A stretch of DNA of 64,000 nt from Woeseiaceae bacterium (GTDB lineage Bacteria > Pseudomonadota > Gammaproteobacteria > Steroidobacterales > Woeseiaceae): NCBI GenBank assembly GCA_024640315.1, contig JAHEFF010000003.1, forward strand, positions 62,001 to 126,000, in the 5' to 3' direction. The notes below the pieces were generated by a model. That model made no database searches, was not told the DNA's origin, and saw nothing but the letters and a program-made list of their open reading frames with translations. This document shows positions 1-13,978 of this stretch, piece by piece. Position numbers and translations under genes: made by a program. Every line of letters starts with the position of its first letter. The first letter of the stretch is position 1.

Positions 1-1
1 C

Positions 2-1435
2 GAGGGCTATATCACTGCCGGCAGCAGCCGGAATTTGTTCATCTACGACATCGATGACGACTCGCTCACGCGACTGACATCCGGAGACTATGGCGCCAGC
101 GATGCTGCCTGGTCGCCCGACGGACAATCGATCGTGTTTGCGAGCAATCGGGAGACCAGGCCGGACGCCAGCTATCGCTCTGATATCTGGGTGGTTTCCG
201 CAACCGGCGGCGAACTGGTAAAACTTACCGACAACGACAATTCAAAATACAGTCCGGCTTTCAGCCCTGACGGCAAATCGATCGCCTATCTCACGGCTGG
301 GGACGGTGTTTACAGCGTGCCGCATATCGCAATCGTTCCGCTTACCGGCGGTACGCCGAGAATATTGACCCGCTCACTCGATCGCTGGATCGGCGGCTTC
401 GAATTCTCGGAGAACGGCCGCTGGATCTACGCCAATTTTGACAACGCTGGCAGCAATCATGTCGCCCGCATTCGGCTGAGCGATGGTCGAATCGAGAGAA
501 TCGTCGAGGGTGAAGTCAATGTCAGCGCCTTTGATGTCGGTCCGGGTTCTACGCTTGCGGTGAACTTGAGCCAGCGTGACGGAACTCCGGATGTGCACCT
601 GCTGCAGGGCAAGTCGCTGCAAAAACTGACCCATCTGAATGCCGACTATTTCGCCAGGATTCTTGTCAGCCCGCAGCAGAAAGTTTCGTTTCCCAGCCGC
701 GACGGAACCATTGTCGAAGCTTTCATTACGACGCCGCCGGACTACGATCCTGCGAAACGATATCCGACAATCCTCAATATTCACGGCGGCCCGGTCGGTC
801 AGTTCGCCTGGGGATACAGTTTCAGTACACAATATTTTGCCGCGAACGGGTACGTGGTCGTCGAGCCAAATCCACGCGGCTCTTCGGGGTTTGGTGAAGA
901 CTACGTTCGCGCTATCTTTCGCACCTGGGGCATCACTGACTACGACGACGTCATTGCCGCTGTCGACTACGCAATAGCGGCCGGTTTCGCCGACCCGGAT
1001 CGTCTTGCAGTAACCGGGTATTCGTATGGTGGTTACATGACCAATGTCGTCATTACTGAAACAGGACGCTTCGCGGCTGCTGCATCCGGCGCGGGCCACA
1101 GCCTGATCGAAGCAAATTTCGGTCACGATATTTATCAGCAATGGTATACGTGGGAGCTCGGCGTGCCTTGGGAGGATCGGGAGAACTTCGACAGACTTTC
1201 GCCATTCCTCAGGGTCGGGAAAGTGACGACACCGACACTGTACCTGGGTGGTCGCGTCGACTGGAACGTCCCCATTCTGAATGCAGAACTCATGTACCAG
1301 GCATTACAGGTCCGCGGAATCGATACAGAACTGGTTGTTTACCCGGACAGTCATCACGGCGGTTGGGCAACTGAATACGAGCAAGATTACCTGCGGCGAG
1401 TTACCGCCTGGTTCGATCGTTATCTGAAAGACTAG
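2..1435 (+). CDS. S9 family prolyl-oligopeptidase-type peptidase, 5'-truncated by window edge
   Basis: The reading frame is already open at base 2, so the true start lies left of the window. The visible N-terminal half carries TolB/WD40-like beta-propeller repeats (WSPDGQ, FSPDGK motifs near bases 105 and 265). The C-terminal half is an alpha/beta-hydrolase with the S9 triad visible: nucleophile Ser in GYSYGG (about base 1020), Asp in GGRVDWN (about 1260) and His in SHHGG (about 1350). These enzymes cleave oligopeptides or acylated amino acids, usually in the periplasm or cytosol; the signal region is not visible. The TAG stop is followed immediately by ATG, and the sugar genes start about 100 bases downstream, so co-transcription is likely although the substrate link to lactose use is unclear. 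Confidence 0.9.
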   Translation, partial: EGYITAGSSRNLFIYDIDDDSLTRLTSGDYGASDAAWSPDGQSIVFASNRETRPDASYRSDIWVVSATGGELVKLTDNDNSKYSPAFSPDGKSIAYLTAGDGVYSVPHIAIVPLTGGTPRILTRSLDRWIGGFEFSENGRWIYANFDNAGSNHVARIRLSDGRIERIVEGEVNVSAFDVGPGSTLAVNLSQRDGTPDVHLLQGKSLQKLTHLNADYFARILVSPQQKVSFPSRDGTIVEAFITTPPDYDPAKRYPTILNIHGGPVGQFAWGYSFSTQYFAANGYVVVEPNPRGSSGFGEDYVRAIFRTWGITDYDDVIAAVDYAIAAGFADPDRLAVTGYSYGGYMTNVVITETGRFAAAASGAGHSLIEANFGHDIYQQWYTWELGVPWEDRENFDRLSPFLRVGKVTTPTLYLGGRVDWNVPILNAELMYQALQVRGIDTELVVYPDSHHGGWATEYEQDYLRRVTAWFDRYLKD

Positions 1436-1532
1436 ATGAACAAAGAAGCCTGCATTCAAAGCGCGCTGAATGCAGATTTTCCGCAACTCTACGAAGATTT
1501 CGGCAGCGTGCTTGCCACCGACGAGCGATCAT

Positions 1533-2489
1533 ATGCAGGAGCCGCCGAGAAGGGATACCGCAAGCATCTCGTTGCAGAACGAGCACCTGCTCGTATCCAT
1601 ATTGCCGGCAGCCGGCGGCAATATCACGGAACTCGTCGACCGACGAACCGGAAGAAACTGGCTCTGGACGAATCCTCATATTCCTGCAACACAACCGCGT
1701 GCCGGTCTGGACTATGGCAAAGAAATCGACTCCGGCGGTTGGGACGAAATTCTTTTGTCTGTTAGCCCTGACGATTTGAAGATTCCCGGCCGCTCGACAC
1801 GGCGAATACCCGATCACGGAGATCTTGTGCGACAAGCATGGTCCGTACTCGAGACCGATGACAGTGCTTTGACGTGCATGCTGGGGATTTCGGGCCAGTT
1901 GTTGAATTACCGCTTCGAAAGAATCGTTGTGCTGGCCGAGCGTGAGCCGGTAATTCAGTTGCACTATGAGTTAACTAACAATGAGTCCTTTCCATGGCCC
2001 TGGTACTGGTCCGCTCATGCCCTGCTTTCAGCCGAGCCGGGCATGCAAATCGAATTACCTTCAGCGCAACCATTTCGCCTGGATGACGCAACGAGCGAAC
2101 ACAATCCCGCAGAACGAATTCGGCGGTGGCCCGATCTCGACCTGACGGAACATGTGTCTGTTGACCTGTCAAACAGCTTTGCGGCGAAGAAATTTGCTCA
2201 CAAGATATTTGTAGAATCTCCGGAAGACGGATCAGTGCGCGTAGCCGCGCCCGGCAACAGGGAAACACTGACGATGTCATTCGATCGCGGGCAGCTTCCG
2301 TGGCTCGGCCTCTGGATCAATAACGAAGGGTGGTCGGGATGCGGATCGGCGCCCTACCGCAACCTGGGCCTCGAGCCCTGTACGACACCGTACGACAGTG
2401 TCGCGGAAGCCATTGGCAATGACGCGGTCGACTGGATTCAACCCGGCGAAATCCGGCGTTGGTCGTTGAGCGTGGAACTCACGGCATGA
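1533..2489 (+). CDS. Aldose 1-epimerase-like protein (galactose mutarotase superfamily)
   Basis: About 318 aa. The fold type is suggested by the N-terminal beta-rich stretch (VSILPAAGGNITELVD), a GGWDEIL segment and a C-terminal LGLEPCTTPYDS segment typical of galactose-mutarotase-like and DUF4432-like proteins. It probably interconverts alpha and beta anomers of galactose before GalK. The TGA stop overlaps the galK ATG (ATGA), so the two genes are translationally coupled. The start is uncertain: ATG 1533 keeps the conserved region and loses little; an in-frame upstream start exists at 1470, and a different frame is open from ATG 1436. Classic GalM catalytic His/Glu spacing could not be verified by eye, so the mutarotase role rests mainly on context. 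Confidence 0.75.
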   Translation: MQEPPRRDTASISLQNEHLLVSILPAAGGNITELVDRRTGRNWLWTNPHIPATQPRAGLDYGKEIDSGGWDEILLSVSPDDLKIPGRSTRRIPDHGDLVRQAWSVLETDDSALTCMLGISGQLLNYRFERIVVLAEREPVIQLHYELTNNESFPWPWYWSAHALLSAEPGMQIELPSAQPFRLDDATSEHNPAERIRRWPDLDLTEHVSVDLSNSFAAKKFAHKIFVESPEDGSVRVAAPGNRETLTMSFDRGQLPWLGLWINNEGWSGCGSAPYRNLGLEPCTTPYDSVAEAIGNDAVDWIQPGEIRRWSLSVELTA

Positions 2490-3630
2490 ACGTTCAGGCA
2501 CGACTGGCGGAGGCCCGGGCCTCGGGTGCAAAACTCTTCAGGGCGCCTGGTCGTGTCAACATCATCGGTGAACATACTGACTACAACGAAGGCCTGGTTT
2601 TGCCGGCCAACACTGCGCTGTATACGTGGCTTTCCATAAAGGAGCGTTCGGACAGGCGCATTCGCATATCGACCAGCAGCCTTGATGCGTCTGGAGCGTT
2701 TCACCTCGATGAACTGACCCGGAGCGATGATCCCACCTGGATCGACTACGTGAAAGGTGTGGCCTGGTTTCTCGAAAACGAAGGCGGCAAGCTCAGGGGC
2801 GCCGATATTTCGATCGACGGGGAAATCCCGATTGGTGGGGGCTTAAGTTCGTCGGCATCACTTGAACTCGCAGTTGCCGTTGCGCTCCTCGACGTTGCAG
2901 GAATATCGCTGCCGCCAAAGACAATCGCAGAGCTTTGCCAGGCAGCCGAAAGAGAGTTTGCCGGAGTAAACTGCGGCATCATGGACCAGTATTCGATTGC
3001 TTGTGGTCAATACGGCAAAGCCATGCTGCTCGATTGTCGGACGCTTGCAACCGAATACGCACCGATACCGGCAGAGATAGCGCTGGTCGTGACCGACAGC
3101 GGTGCAAAGCATAAACTTCCGGACAGTGGCTACAACGATCGGGCGATTGAGTGCAGTCAAGCGGCCCGGTTGCTGAAAGAATTCGACACAACGGTGAACT
3201 CATTGAGAGACGCATCGACCGACTTGCTGGAATCGCGGCAGCAAGAACTTGGCGACACGCTCTACCGCCGCAGCCATCACGTCGTCACCGAAATTCAACG
3301 CGTCCGGGATGCTTTCGAGGCCCTTGGAGCTGGCGACGCCAAGCGACTTGGGACACTGGTCAAGGCGTCCCATGCGAGTCTGCGCGACGACTTTGAAGTT
3401 AGTTGCGATGAAGTTGAATCTCTTGTCGAGATTGCGGATCGGTGCGACGGTGTCCTCGGCTCCAGGATCGTGGGCGCAGGATTTGGCGGCTGTGTGCTAT
3501 CGGTTGTCGAGGCGAAAAACATCGGTGCAGTAATGGACGACATTAGCCGTAATTACGCCACCGTCAGCGGACGACGCCCGTGGATTCACCGTGTAACGGC
3601 AACTGACCCTGCAGCTGAGGTGTCCGAAGT

Positions 3631-3634
<4 letters not shown>
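2486..3634 (+). CDS. galK: Galactokinase
   Basis: 382 aa, close to the usual GalK length. All three GHMP-kinase signatures are visible: the galactokinase signature GRVNIIGEHTDYNEG near residue 20, the ATP-binding GGGLSSSAS near residue 118, and the C-terminal GAGFGGC near residue 330. It phosphorylates alpha-D-galactose to galactose-1-phosphate with ATP in the cytoplasm. ATG 2486 overlaps the upstream stop by four bases; a start 27 bases earlier is in frame but would add residues before the conserved N-terminus. The stop overlaps galT in the same ATGA manner. Confidence 0.95.
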
Positions 3635-7850
<4,216 letters not shown>

Positions 7851-7873
7851 CGAGAGCAGTTACCAATCACGGC

Positions 7874-8827
7874 TCAGTCATTGAGCGTGCCGAGGTCATA
7901 GCTCGTATTTCCTGGTGCCGAATCCGGCCAGTTTGTGCGCCAGACCTCCCGGGACACATCGCCAACATGAACGCCTGTTCGGTCGAAACCCGGCTGGGGG
8001 CTGCAGAGCGGCTTCACGATCGTATCGAACCTGGGCACCGCAAAGTAGGGAAAGCTGTATCGTTCCGCACCGCTTTTGTTGATCACCTTGTGCGGGGTCG
8101 AGACAAAGTAGCCACCGGACCATAGTTCCAGCAAGTCGCCAATATTGACCACCACCGCGTCATCCGGCGCCTTCACTTCGATCCACTGGTCGCCGTTGCG
8201 CTTCTTCACCATCAGTCCGCCAACCTTGTCGGGCACCAGGATCGTCAGCGCATCCGTGTCCTTATGTGGATGAATACCAAACCCCGAATCGTCTGCTGCC
8301 TGCGGCGGATAGTGCAACAGGGTCATGTTGGTCAGCGGTTTTTCGAAGAGCTGCAGGAAGTCGTCACGACTCACGCCCATAATGTCTGCAAGAATCCCAA
8401 GCAATACAATTGCCGCATTGTCACAAGCCCGCCAGTAGTCGAGCACCGCTTGTTTGAAACCCGCCGGCGCTTCCGGCCATTTGTTAGAGCCATACAAATC
8501 GCATTCGTGACAAATCGGGTCGTCTTCAGCAGTCTCGAAATGGAGTTTGTATCCTTCGTAGTGGTCGGCATTGGTGTCCCCGCTATTCGGGCTGAAGAAT
8601 TTCGCAGGAATATAGCCACGATAATTCTCCGGGGTAATCCGGTCGCGACACTTTTCATCCAGGGGTCGATTGAAATAGGCAATAACCGCTTCTCTGACCC
8701 GGTTGATGACATCCGGCGCAATACCATGACCGCGGACATACATGAACCCAATGTCCCTGCAGGCATCCTCGACCCGGCGGGCGACGTCGCGATCGCTGTG
8801 AATATCAATCACCGGGATGTCGTGCAT
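7874..8827 (-). CDS. 2-oxoglutarate/Fe(II) oxygenase, isopenicillin-N-synthase-like family
   Basis: 317 aa, the usual size for plant-type and IPNS-like 2OG oxygenases. The N-terminal DIOX_N-like region (IPVIDIHSD, GFMYVRGHGI) and the Fe(II) triad are visible: HKD in HPHKDTDA (about residue 190) and distal His in STPHKVIN (about 248), followed by the 2OG-binding RYSF (about 257). It probably hydroxylates or oxidises a small molecule; the substrate is unknown. It starts 17 bases after the stop of the PQQ dehydrogenase on the same strand, so the two are likely one operon. Confidence 0.9.
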   Translation of the reverse strand: MHDIPVIDIHSDRDVARRVEDACRDIGFMYVRGHGIAPDVINRVREAVIAYFNRPLDEKCRDRITPENYRGYIPAKFFSPNSGDTNADHYEGYKLHFETAEDDPICHECDLYGSNKWPEAPAGFKQAVLDYWRACDNAAIVLLGILADIMGVSRDDFLQLFEKPLTNMTLLHYPPQAADDSGFGIHPHKDTDALTILVPDKVGGLMVKKRNGDQWIEVKAPDDAVVVNIGDLLELWSGGYFVSTPHKVINKSGAERYSFPYFAVPRFDTIVKPLCSPQPGFDRTGVHVGDVSREVWRTNWPDSAPGNTSYDLGTLND

Positions 8828-8844
8828 TTGTTTGCCACTCCGTA

Positions 8845-10986
8845 CTACTGTTTTTCTTCCTCAAACGCCAGCCGCCCCTGACGAATGATGTAGGCACGGA
8901 TCGCCTGGGCATCTTCTTCACTGAGTACGCCGTTGAACGAAGGCATGCCTTTAGCGAAGAAAGCGCCGTCCAGCACGATCGAATTCCAGATGCTGTGGGT
9001 TGCGGCGCTCGAGTAGCGAAGGTCGGGAAATGACCCGTTGCCTGTGGCCTCATAGCCGTGACACCATGAGCAGCGATCCAAAAACAGCACACCGCCGTGA
9101 TCGATGACGTCCTGAGATGCGGTTGTATCGGCAATGTCGGGGCGCGTGTACTCGACAACTTTCGGTGACGGCAATTGCTCTTCGCTGCCAAGCTTGTACG
9201 TCAGCACACGTCCAACGGCCTCCTGGTTCGGACTCGGTCCGGGATCGCCGGTGAACAGGCCCAGGCTACCACCCCATCCGCCAACCACCGCGACGTATTG
9301 CTCACCCGCTACTTCGAAAGTAATCGGCGCCGCCTGGATTCCCGTACCCACGTAGGCTGACCAGAGATGTTCACCGTCGTCGGCACGGTACGCGGCAAAC
9401 TCGCCGCTGGCCTCGCCCTGGAATATGAGGTTGCCGGCGGTAGACAGCAGACCCGCATTCCAACCGTTGCCGCTATCGATCCGAAAGACTTCCTTTTGCC
9501 GGATCGGGTCCCAGGCCGACACGCGTGCGACAACCGACGGACCTTCGGCAATGTCGTCCGCCGGTACGTCAGCGACAGCCTGCCAGTCAATTGCCGTGTT
9601 CAGGTGGTTATCGAAAAATGAAAAATCCGGCGGGTTCGCAAACACTTCCGCTGAACCTATCACGGGAATGTAAACGAGACCGGTCTGCGGACTGAAGGTC
9701 ATCGGATGCCAGTTGTGGCCACCCCAGGCGCCAGGAAAAACAATGGAGTGAGCCTGCTCGTACCGGGCGCCCGGCACCTCGACTGGTCGTCCGCTGTCCG
9801 GATCAACGTGAGTCGCCCAGTTGAGCGGCACGTAAGCTTCGGCCGAAATCAGCTCGCCGGTTTCGCGATCAATCACATAGAAGAAGCCGTTCTTCGGCGC
9901 CTGCATCAGCACCCTGCGAAGTTCGCCGGCAATCTCGAGGTCCGCCAGGATAATGTGCTGTGTTGCCGTGTAATCCCAGGATTCACCCGGGGTAGTCTGA
10001 TAGTGCCAGACGTAATTCCCGGTATCCGGATCGAGTGCCAGTATCGATGCCAGGTAGAGATTATCGCCGCCTCCCGGACTGCGCACTTCGCGGTTCCACG
10101 GCGAGCCGTTGCCAACCCCGACATAGAGAAGATCAAGGTCAGGGTCATAGGCGAACGCATCCCATGCGGTGCCACCACCGCCAAACTTCCACCATTCGCC
10201 GGTCCAGGTCTTCGCGGCCTGTTCCATGGCGTCCGATTCGAAGCCGTCGGCGGGATTGCCCGGTACGGTATAGGTTCGCCACGCCTGCTCGCCGGTCTCG
10301 GCGTCGTAGGCGGTCACATAGCCGCGCACGCCATACTCGGCGCCACCATTGCCTATGATCACCTTGCCCTTGATGACGCGTGGCGCACCGGTGATCGTAT
10401 ACGGCGGCGTGCGATTGATCGTGTCTGCCCGCCAGACCTCCTGACCGCTTTCAACATCGATTGCCACGAGGTAGCCGTCAAACGTCGCCACATACAATTT
10501 GTCGTTCCACAGGGCAGCGCCGCGATTCGGCACGTCGCAACAGGCATACGCGCCCCAGCTCCTCGGCGTTTGTGGATCGTAACGCCAGAGAAGTTCGCCT
10601 GACACGGCGTCCAGTGCGTGCACGATACTCCAGGGAGAGGTGACGTACATGACCCCGTCGGCGACCAGGGGCGTTGCTTCCATGGCTCGATTCGTATCGA
10701 TATCGAAATACCAGGCAAGCCCAAGGCCGCTTACATTGCTCTCATTGATTTTCGCGAGCGGACTGAAGCGTTGCTCGTCGTAGGTGCGACCATGAGAAAG
10801 CCAGTTACCCGGCTCAGAATCGGCATTGATGATTCGGTCGGCGGTGACCAGTCGGATACCGCCTTGGTCAGCCGCCACGCCGGCAGCAACGTCTGCCTCA
10901 TCCTCTTTCCCCGTACAACCATTGAGACACAACAGGCTTGCCAGCAGGCCTGTAACGACAATTCGAATACGTGTGTTCGATGACAT
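8845..10986 (-). CDS. PQQ-dependent quinohaemoprotein alcohol dehydrogenase, predicted lipoprotein
   Basis: 713 aa. The ATG at 10986 is preceded by a good Shine-Dalgarno (TGGAGA) about 8 bases away; an upstream in-frame start is less likely. The N-terminus has a lipobox (LLCLNGC, residues 18-24). Eight-bladed propeller features are present, including the vicinal Cys-Cys pair in YACCDVPNRG (about residue 150) that is typical of PQQ alcohol dehydrogenases. A C-terminal cytochrome c domain carries the haem motif CSWCH (about residue 637) with a later Met-containing GMPSF. It oxidises alcohols or aldehydes in the periplasm and passes electrons through haem c. The substrate cannot be read from the sequence. 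Confidence 0.93.
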   Translation of the reverse strand: MSSNTRIRIVVTGLLASLLCLNGCTGKEDEADVAAGVAADQGGIRLVTADRIINADSEPGNWLSHGRTYDEQRFSPLAKINESNVSGLGLAWYFDIDTNRAMEATPLVADGVMYVTSPWSIVHALDAVSGELLWRYDPQTPRSWGAYACCDVPNRGAALWNDKLYVATFDGYLVAIDVESGQEVWRADTINRTPPYTITGAPRVIKGKVIIGNGGAEYGVRGYVTAYDAETGEQAWRTYTVPGNPADGFESDAMEQAAKTWTGEWWKFGGGGTAWDAFAYDPDLDLLYVGVGNGSPWNREVRSPGGGDNLYLASILALDPDTGNYVWHYQTTPGESWDYTATQHIILADLEIAGELRRVLMQAPKNGFFYVIDRETGELISAEAYVPLNWATHVDPDSGRPVEVPGARYEQAHSIVFPGAWGGHNWHPMTFSPQTGLVYIPVIGSAEVFANPPDFSFFDNHLNTAIDWQAVADVPADDIAEGPSVVARVSAWDPIRQKEVFRIDSGNGWNAGLLSTAGNLIFQGEASGEFAAYRADDGEHLWSAYVGTGIQAAPITFEVAGEQYVAVVGGWGGSLGLFTGDPGPSPNQEAVGRVLTYKLGSEEQLPSPKVVEYTRPDIADTTASQDVIDHGGVLFLDRCSWCHGYEATGNGSFPDLRYSSAATHSIWNSIVLDGAFFAKGMPSFNGVLSEEDAQAIRAYIIRQGRLAFEEEKQ

Positions 10987-11067
10987 GCGGGTCTCCACAA
11001 TCCAGGTCACTTTATTGCACAGCGAGTCCGCGCTGTCTAATGGGCGGGATCAGAGCAGATCAACGCT

Positions 11068-11073
11068 TATAAT
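11068..11073 (+). promoter_or_regulatory. Candidate -10 element (TATAAT) upstream of the serine hydrolase
   Basis: A perfect TATAAT lies 22 bases upstream of ATG 11095 in the 108-base divergent gap. No convincing TTGACA lies 16-18 bases further upstream, so this is only a candidate promoter. A purine-rich ACGAGGA just before the ATG would serve as ribosome binding site. Confidence 0.35.
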
Positions 11074-11094
11074 GGGGCCCTGGCCACGAGGAAT

Positions 11095-12885
11095 ATGCTG
11101 ATGTTCGAGAAGACGATTTTGACGATTGCATTGCTTTCGATGGGGATTGCCAATTGCCCGGCCGCGGACGAACGCCAGGAGCTGGGATACGCGGAACTGA
11201 TGTCCGGCAGGCATGCCAGCGAAAGTCCGGTTGCAAACCGGTTTTTTGTGCCACAAGGCGAAGCTGCCGGGGCGCTGCATGAATTTTCGGGCGCCATCAC
11301 GATTCCCGAGCATCCCATGTGGACAAAACCGTTGAAGATCAAACCCGAGCTGATCAATGGCAAGAAGACGCAGCTCTTTCCCGGCATCCGGCTGCAGTTT
11401 GTATCACATGGCGAATACCTGGTGCCGGTCGAGCGCGACATACTGGTGGCCAGAGACAGCGACAGCTACTGGCAGATCCAGGTGTCGCCAGGTCGCGTGT
11501 GGGCCGAAGAGGACGATGAGGGAATGTCACGCGCTTCTTTCCCGTTCTTCCTGACCAGTATTATCGAAAATGAAACCTACAACGGCATCGCAACATTCCT
11601 TTACGACGACGATTCCGTTTCACAACTGAGATACCAAATCGTACAGCACCTGTCTCCATTCATGATCGAAACTGGTTTCGTGGCCGCCGGCCAGGCGGAA
11701 ATCCGCTATCAGCCGGCAACCGTCGCGAGCGAGCAGGTCAGTGATGATTTTGCCCGCGAACTTGACGATCGACTGGTGTGGCGAGACTGGTCGGATCTCG
11801 AAAATCAGTACGGCTCTGAAACATTCGCCAACTTTGATTCCGGAATCGATCCACAGCTGGTTGTCACCAGCGGGCTGGTGCTTGATGGCGAGGTCTACGT
11901 CCGCTCGATGGATACGCCCTTCGGCCCGTACCCCTATCCCAGGGAGATGCGGCACGGGGTCTGGTCAGTCACCAAGACGGCAGCGGGGCTCGTTACGCTG
12001 CTGCGAATGGCGCAAAAATACGGGAACGATGTCCTGGATTATCGGATCAGGGACTACCTGGATGTCACGGCGACACACGACGGTTGGGAAAACGTCACGT
12101 TCCGGCATGCGATGAGCATGGCCACCGGGATTGGCACAGGGACGCTAAACGTCAAGCCGAACATCATCGGGCTCGGTGACGCCAGCAACCCGGCCAATAA
12201 TGCTGGCTTCGACGACTACATGGCCTGGTACCTGGCCCCGACGTTAAAGGCGAAGCTCGGTGAGGTATTCAGGGTACCCAGTTATCCCTGGGGCCCAGGC
12301 GAGCACGCGCGATACCGGGATCGCGACATATTTACGCTCTCGGCCGCGCTGGAGAGCCTGTACAAGCAGAAAGAAGGCCCGGACGCCGATATCTGGCAGA
12401 TGATGCTGGATGAGGTTTATCGACCCATCGGGATCCATCACCTGTCGATGACCCGGACGAGGGAACCGCAGAAGCCGGGAACCCCGATGTTGGCCTGGGG
12501 CATTTATGTGTCCATCGACGACATAGCCAAGATTGCCAGGCTCCTGCAGGATGGCGGCATGCACGATGGCGTGCAGCTGCTGAGCCGCGCCGGGCTGGCG
12601 GAAGCGATGTACGAAACGGATGTCCGCGGTCTGCCGACAGGAGAAGAAAATCAATTCGGTGCCAAGTCATATCACTTGTCCTTGTGGCACGAGAATTACA
12701 TTACTGATTCCGGCAGGCACTATGCGGCACCAAGGATGTCAGGGTACGGCGGCAATATCGTGCAGCTGATGCCGAATGGCATCATTGGCTTTCGCTTCGG
12801 CAACGGCGGCGACAAGCCGCTCGAACAAATGACCATCGTTGCGGACAGGATCCGACCATTTGACAGTCATCCCCGCCGTCATTGA
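11095..12885 (+). CDS. Serine hydrolase, beta-lactamase/class C penicillin-binding-protein family
   Basis: 596 aa with an N-terminal signal peptide (MFEKTILTIALLSMG, cleavage near ANCPAA). Residues about 30-230 form a beta-rich domain I do not recognise. The C-terminal part is a beta-lactamase-like domain with the SxxK motif SVTK (Ser about residue 291), a TGIGTG region and a late GYGGN segment that may be the KTG-equivalent strand. Such exported proteins are usually esterases, DD-peptidases or amidases; the substrate is unknown. ATG at 11095 and 11101 are both possible, with AGGA in front. It diverges from the PQQ dehydrogenase and precedes a methyltransferase by 36 bases. Confidence 0.88.
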   Translation: MLMFEKTILTIALLSMGIANCPAADERQELGYAELMSGRHASESPVANRFFVPQGEAAGALHEFSGAITIPEHPMWTKPLKIKPELINGKKTQLFPGIRLQFVSHGEYLVPVERDILVARDSDSYWQIQVSPGRVWAEEDDEGMSRASFPFFLTSIIENETYNGIATFLYDDDSVSQLRYQIVQHLSPFMIETGFVAAGQAEIRYQPATVASEQVSDDFARELDDRLVWRDWSDLENQYGSETFANFDSGIDPQLVVTSGLVLDGEVYVRSMDTPFGPYPYPREMRHGVWSVTKTAAGLVTLLRMAQKYGNDVLDYRIRDYLDVTATHDGWENVTFRHAMSMATGIGTGTLNVKPNIIGLGDASNPANNAGFDDYMAWYLAPTLKAKLGEVFRVPSYPWGPGEHARYRDRDIFTLSAALESLYKQKEGPDADIWQMMLDEVYRPIGIHHLSMTRTREPQKPGTPMLAWGIYVSIDDIAKIARLLQDGGMHDGVQLLSRAGLAEAMYETDVRGLPTGEENQFGAKSYHLSLWHENYITDSGRHYAAPRMSGYGGNIVQLMPNGIIGFRFGNGGDKPLEQMTIVADRIRPFDSHPRRH

Positions 12886-12921
12886 TTCCAATGCCACCCT
12901 GATTCGGATGCGCCACAGAAA

Positions 12922-13695
12922 ATGAGTCACGAAAACGAATATTACGACAACATGATCACGATGCTCGAGCTGATCTGGGGCGAGGGCTACATGGCGCCAG
13001 GTGGCCCGGGAAACGTGGCCAGAATGCTGCACGGAATCGAAACACGCGACAAACGCATTCTTGACATAGGCTGCGGCATTGGCGGTCCCGCTCTGGAAAT
13101 GGCGGCAACCTTCGGTGCTGAAGTTGTCGGTATCGACCTCGAGGCACCGTTGGTCGAAAGAGCGATCGCGGCGGCGCAGCGGAAAGGCCTGTCCGACCGC
13201 TGCACGTTCCGCACGGTTGAGGTCGGACCTTTGGCATTTCCCGACGAATCGTTTGACATCGTCGTTACGTCAGGCGCCCTGACTCAAACGAAAGACAAGG
13301 ATTCCGTGTTCAGGGACTGCTTCAGGGTCCTGCGTCCTGGCGGCAGCTTGAGTTGCTATGACTGGATGAAATCCGCGGCACCGTACTCGGATGACATGCT
13401 TTACTGGTTCAAGGTGGAGGGCCTGACTTACGCCCTCGAAACACTTGAAGACTACGAAATGCATTTTCAACACTGCGGCTTCGTGGATATCGCCGTTAAT
13501 GATGCGTCATCCTGGTACCGCTCGCAGGTCAGTCTCGAATACGACTTGATTAAGGGTAAATTGTATCCACGCATGGTTGAGCTTCTTGGCCAGCAGGACG
13601 CCGACCATTTCGTCGAAAACTGGCGAGCAATGACGATCGTATGTAATAGCGGAGAAATGCGGCAGTGTTATTGTCGTGGCCAACGTCCCGACTGA
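12922..13695 (+). CDS. SAM-dependent methyltransferase, phosphoethanolamine-N-methyltransferase-like
   Basis: 257 aa, cytoplasmic, class I Rossmann methyltransferase. Motif I is LDIGCGIGG (about residue 50), motif II VVGIDLE (about 70), and post-I VVTSGAL (about 115). The N-terminal WGEGYMAPGG is like the segment before motif I in phosphoethanolamine and small-molecule amine N-methyltransferases. That family methylates ethanolamine-type head groups using SAM; the actual substrate here is not known. It is followed 18 bases later by a truncated TauD-family gene. Confidence 0.82.
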   Translation: MSHENEYYDNMITMLELIWGEGYMAPGGPGNVARMLHGIETRDKRILDIGCGIGGPALEMAATFGAEVVGIDLEAPLVERAIAAAQRKGLSDRCTFRTVEVGPLAFPDESFDIVVTSGALTQTKDKDSVFRDCFRVLRPGGSLSCYDWMKSAAPYSDDMLYWFKVEGLTYALETLEDYEMHFQHCGFVDIAVNDASSWYRSQVSLEYDLIKGKLYPRMVELLGQQDADHFVENWRAMTIVCNSGEMRQCYCRGQRPD

Positions 13696-13713
13696 TGGCA
13701 ACCTGATGAAGCG

Positions 13714-13970
13714 ATGAAAATCGAACCGGTCACTCCGACAATCGGCGCCGAAATCAGCGGCATTGATTTGTTTCGCACCAACGATCCGAATCTCATTGAA
13801 CACATTTATGACGCGGTCATCAGACATCTCGCGCTGTTTTTCGGGGACCAGGAGTTAAAGCCACAGGCACACTTCGATTTCGCCTGCGCTTTCGGCACAC
13901 CAGCCGCACCGCACCCGGTGTACCCGCACCTGCCCGGATTCGACCGGGTCGTACTCCTCGAATACTGCGA
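13714..13970 (+). pseudogene. TauD/TfdA-family dioxygenase, truncated remnant
   Basis: The first about 85 codons read as a TauD/TfdA N-terminus: IEPVTPTIGAEISGIDL at the start, LFFGDQEL about residue 45, and AFGTPAAPHPVYPHLPG about 65. The match stops near base 13970, just before the position where the family's Fe(II)-binding HxD motif should occur. From there the bases belong to the 3' end of the convergent deacetylase gene, and the open frame continues only as its antisense. The catalytic residues are therefore missing and the product cannot be active. A deletion or rearrangement joining two genes tail to tail is the simplest explanation. Confidence 0.75.
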
Positions 13971-13978
13971 CTTCTGCA

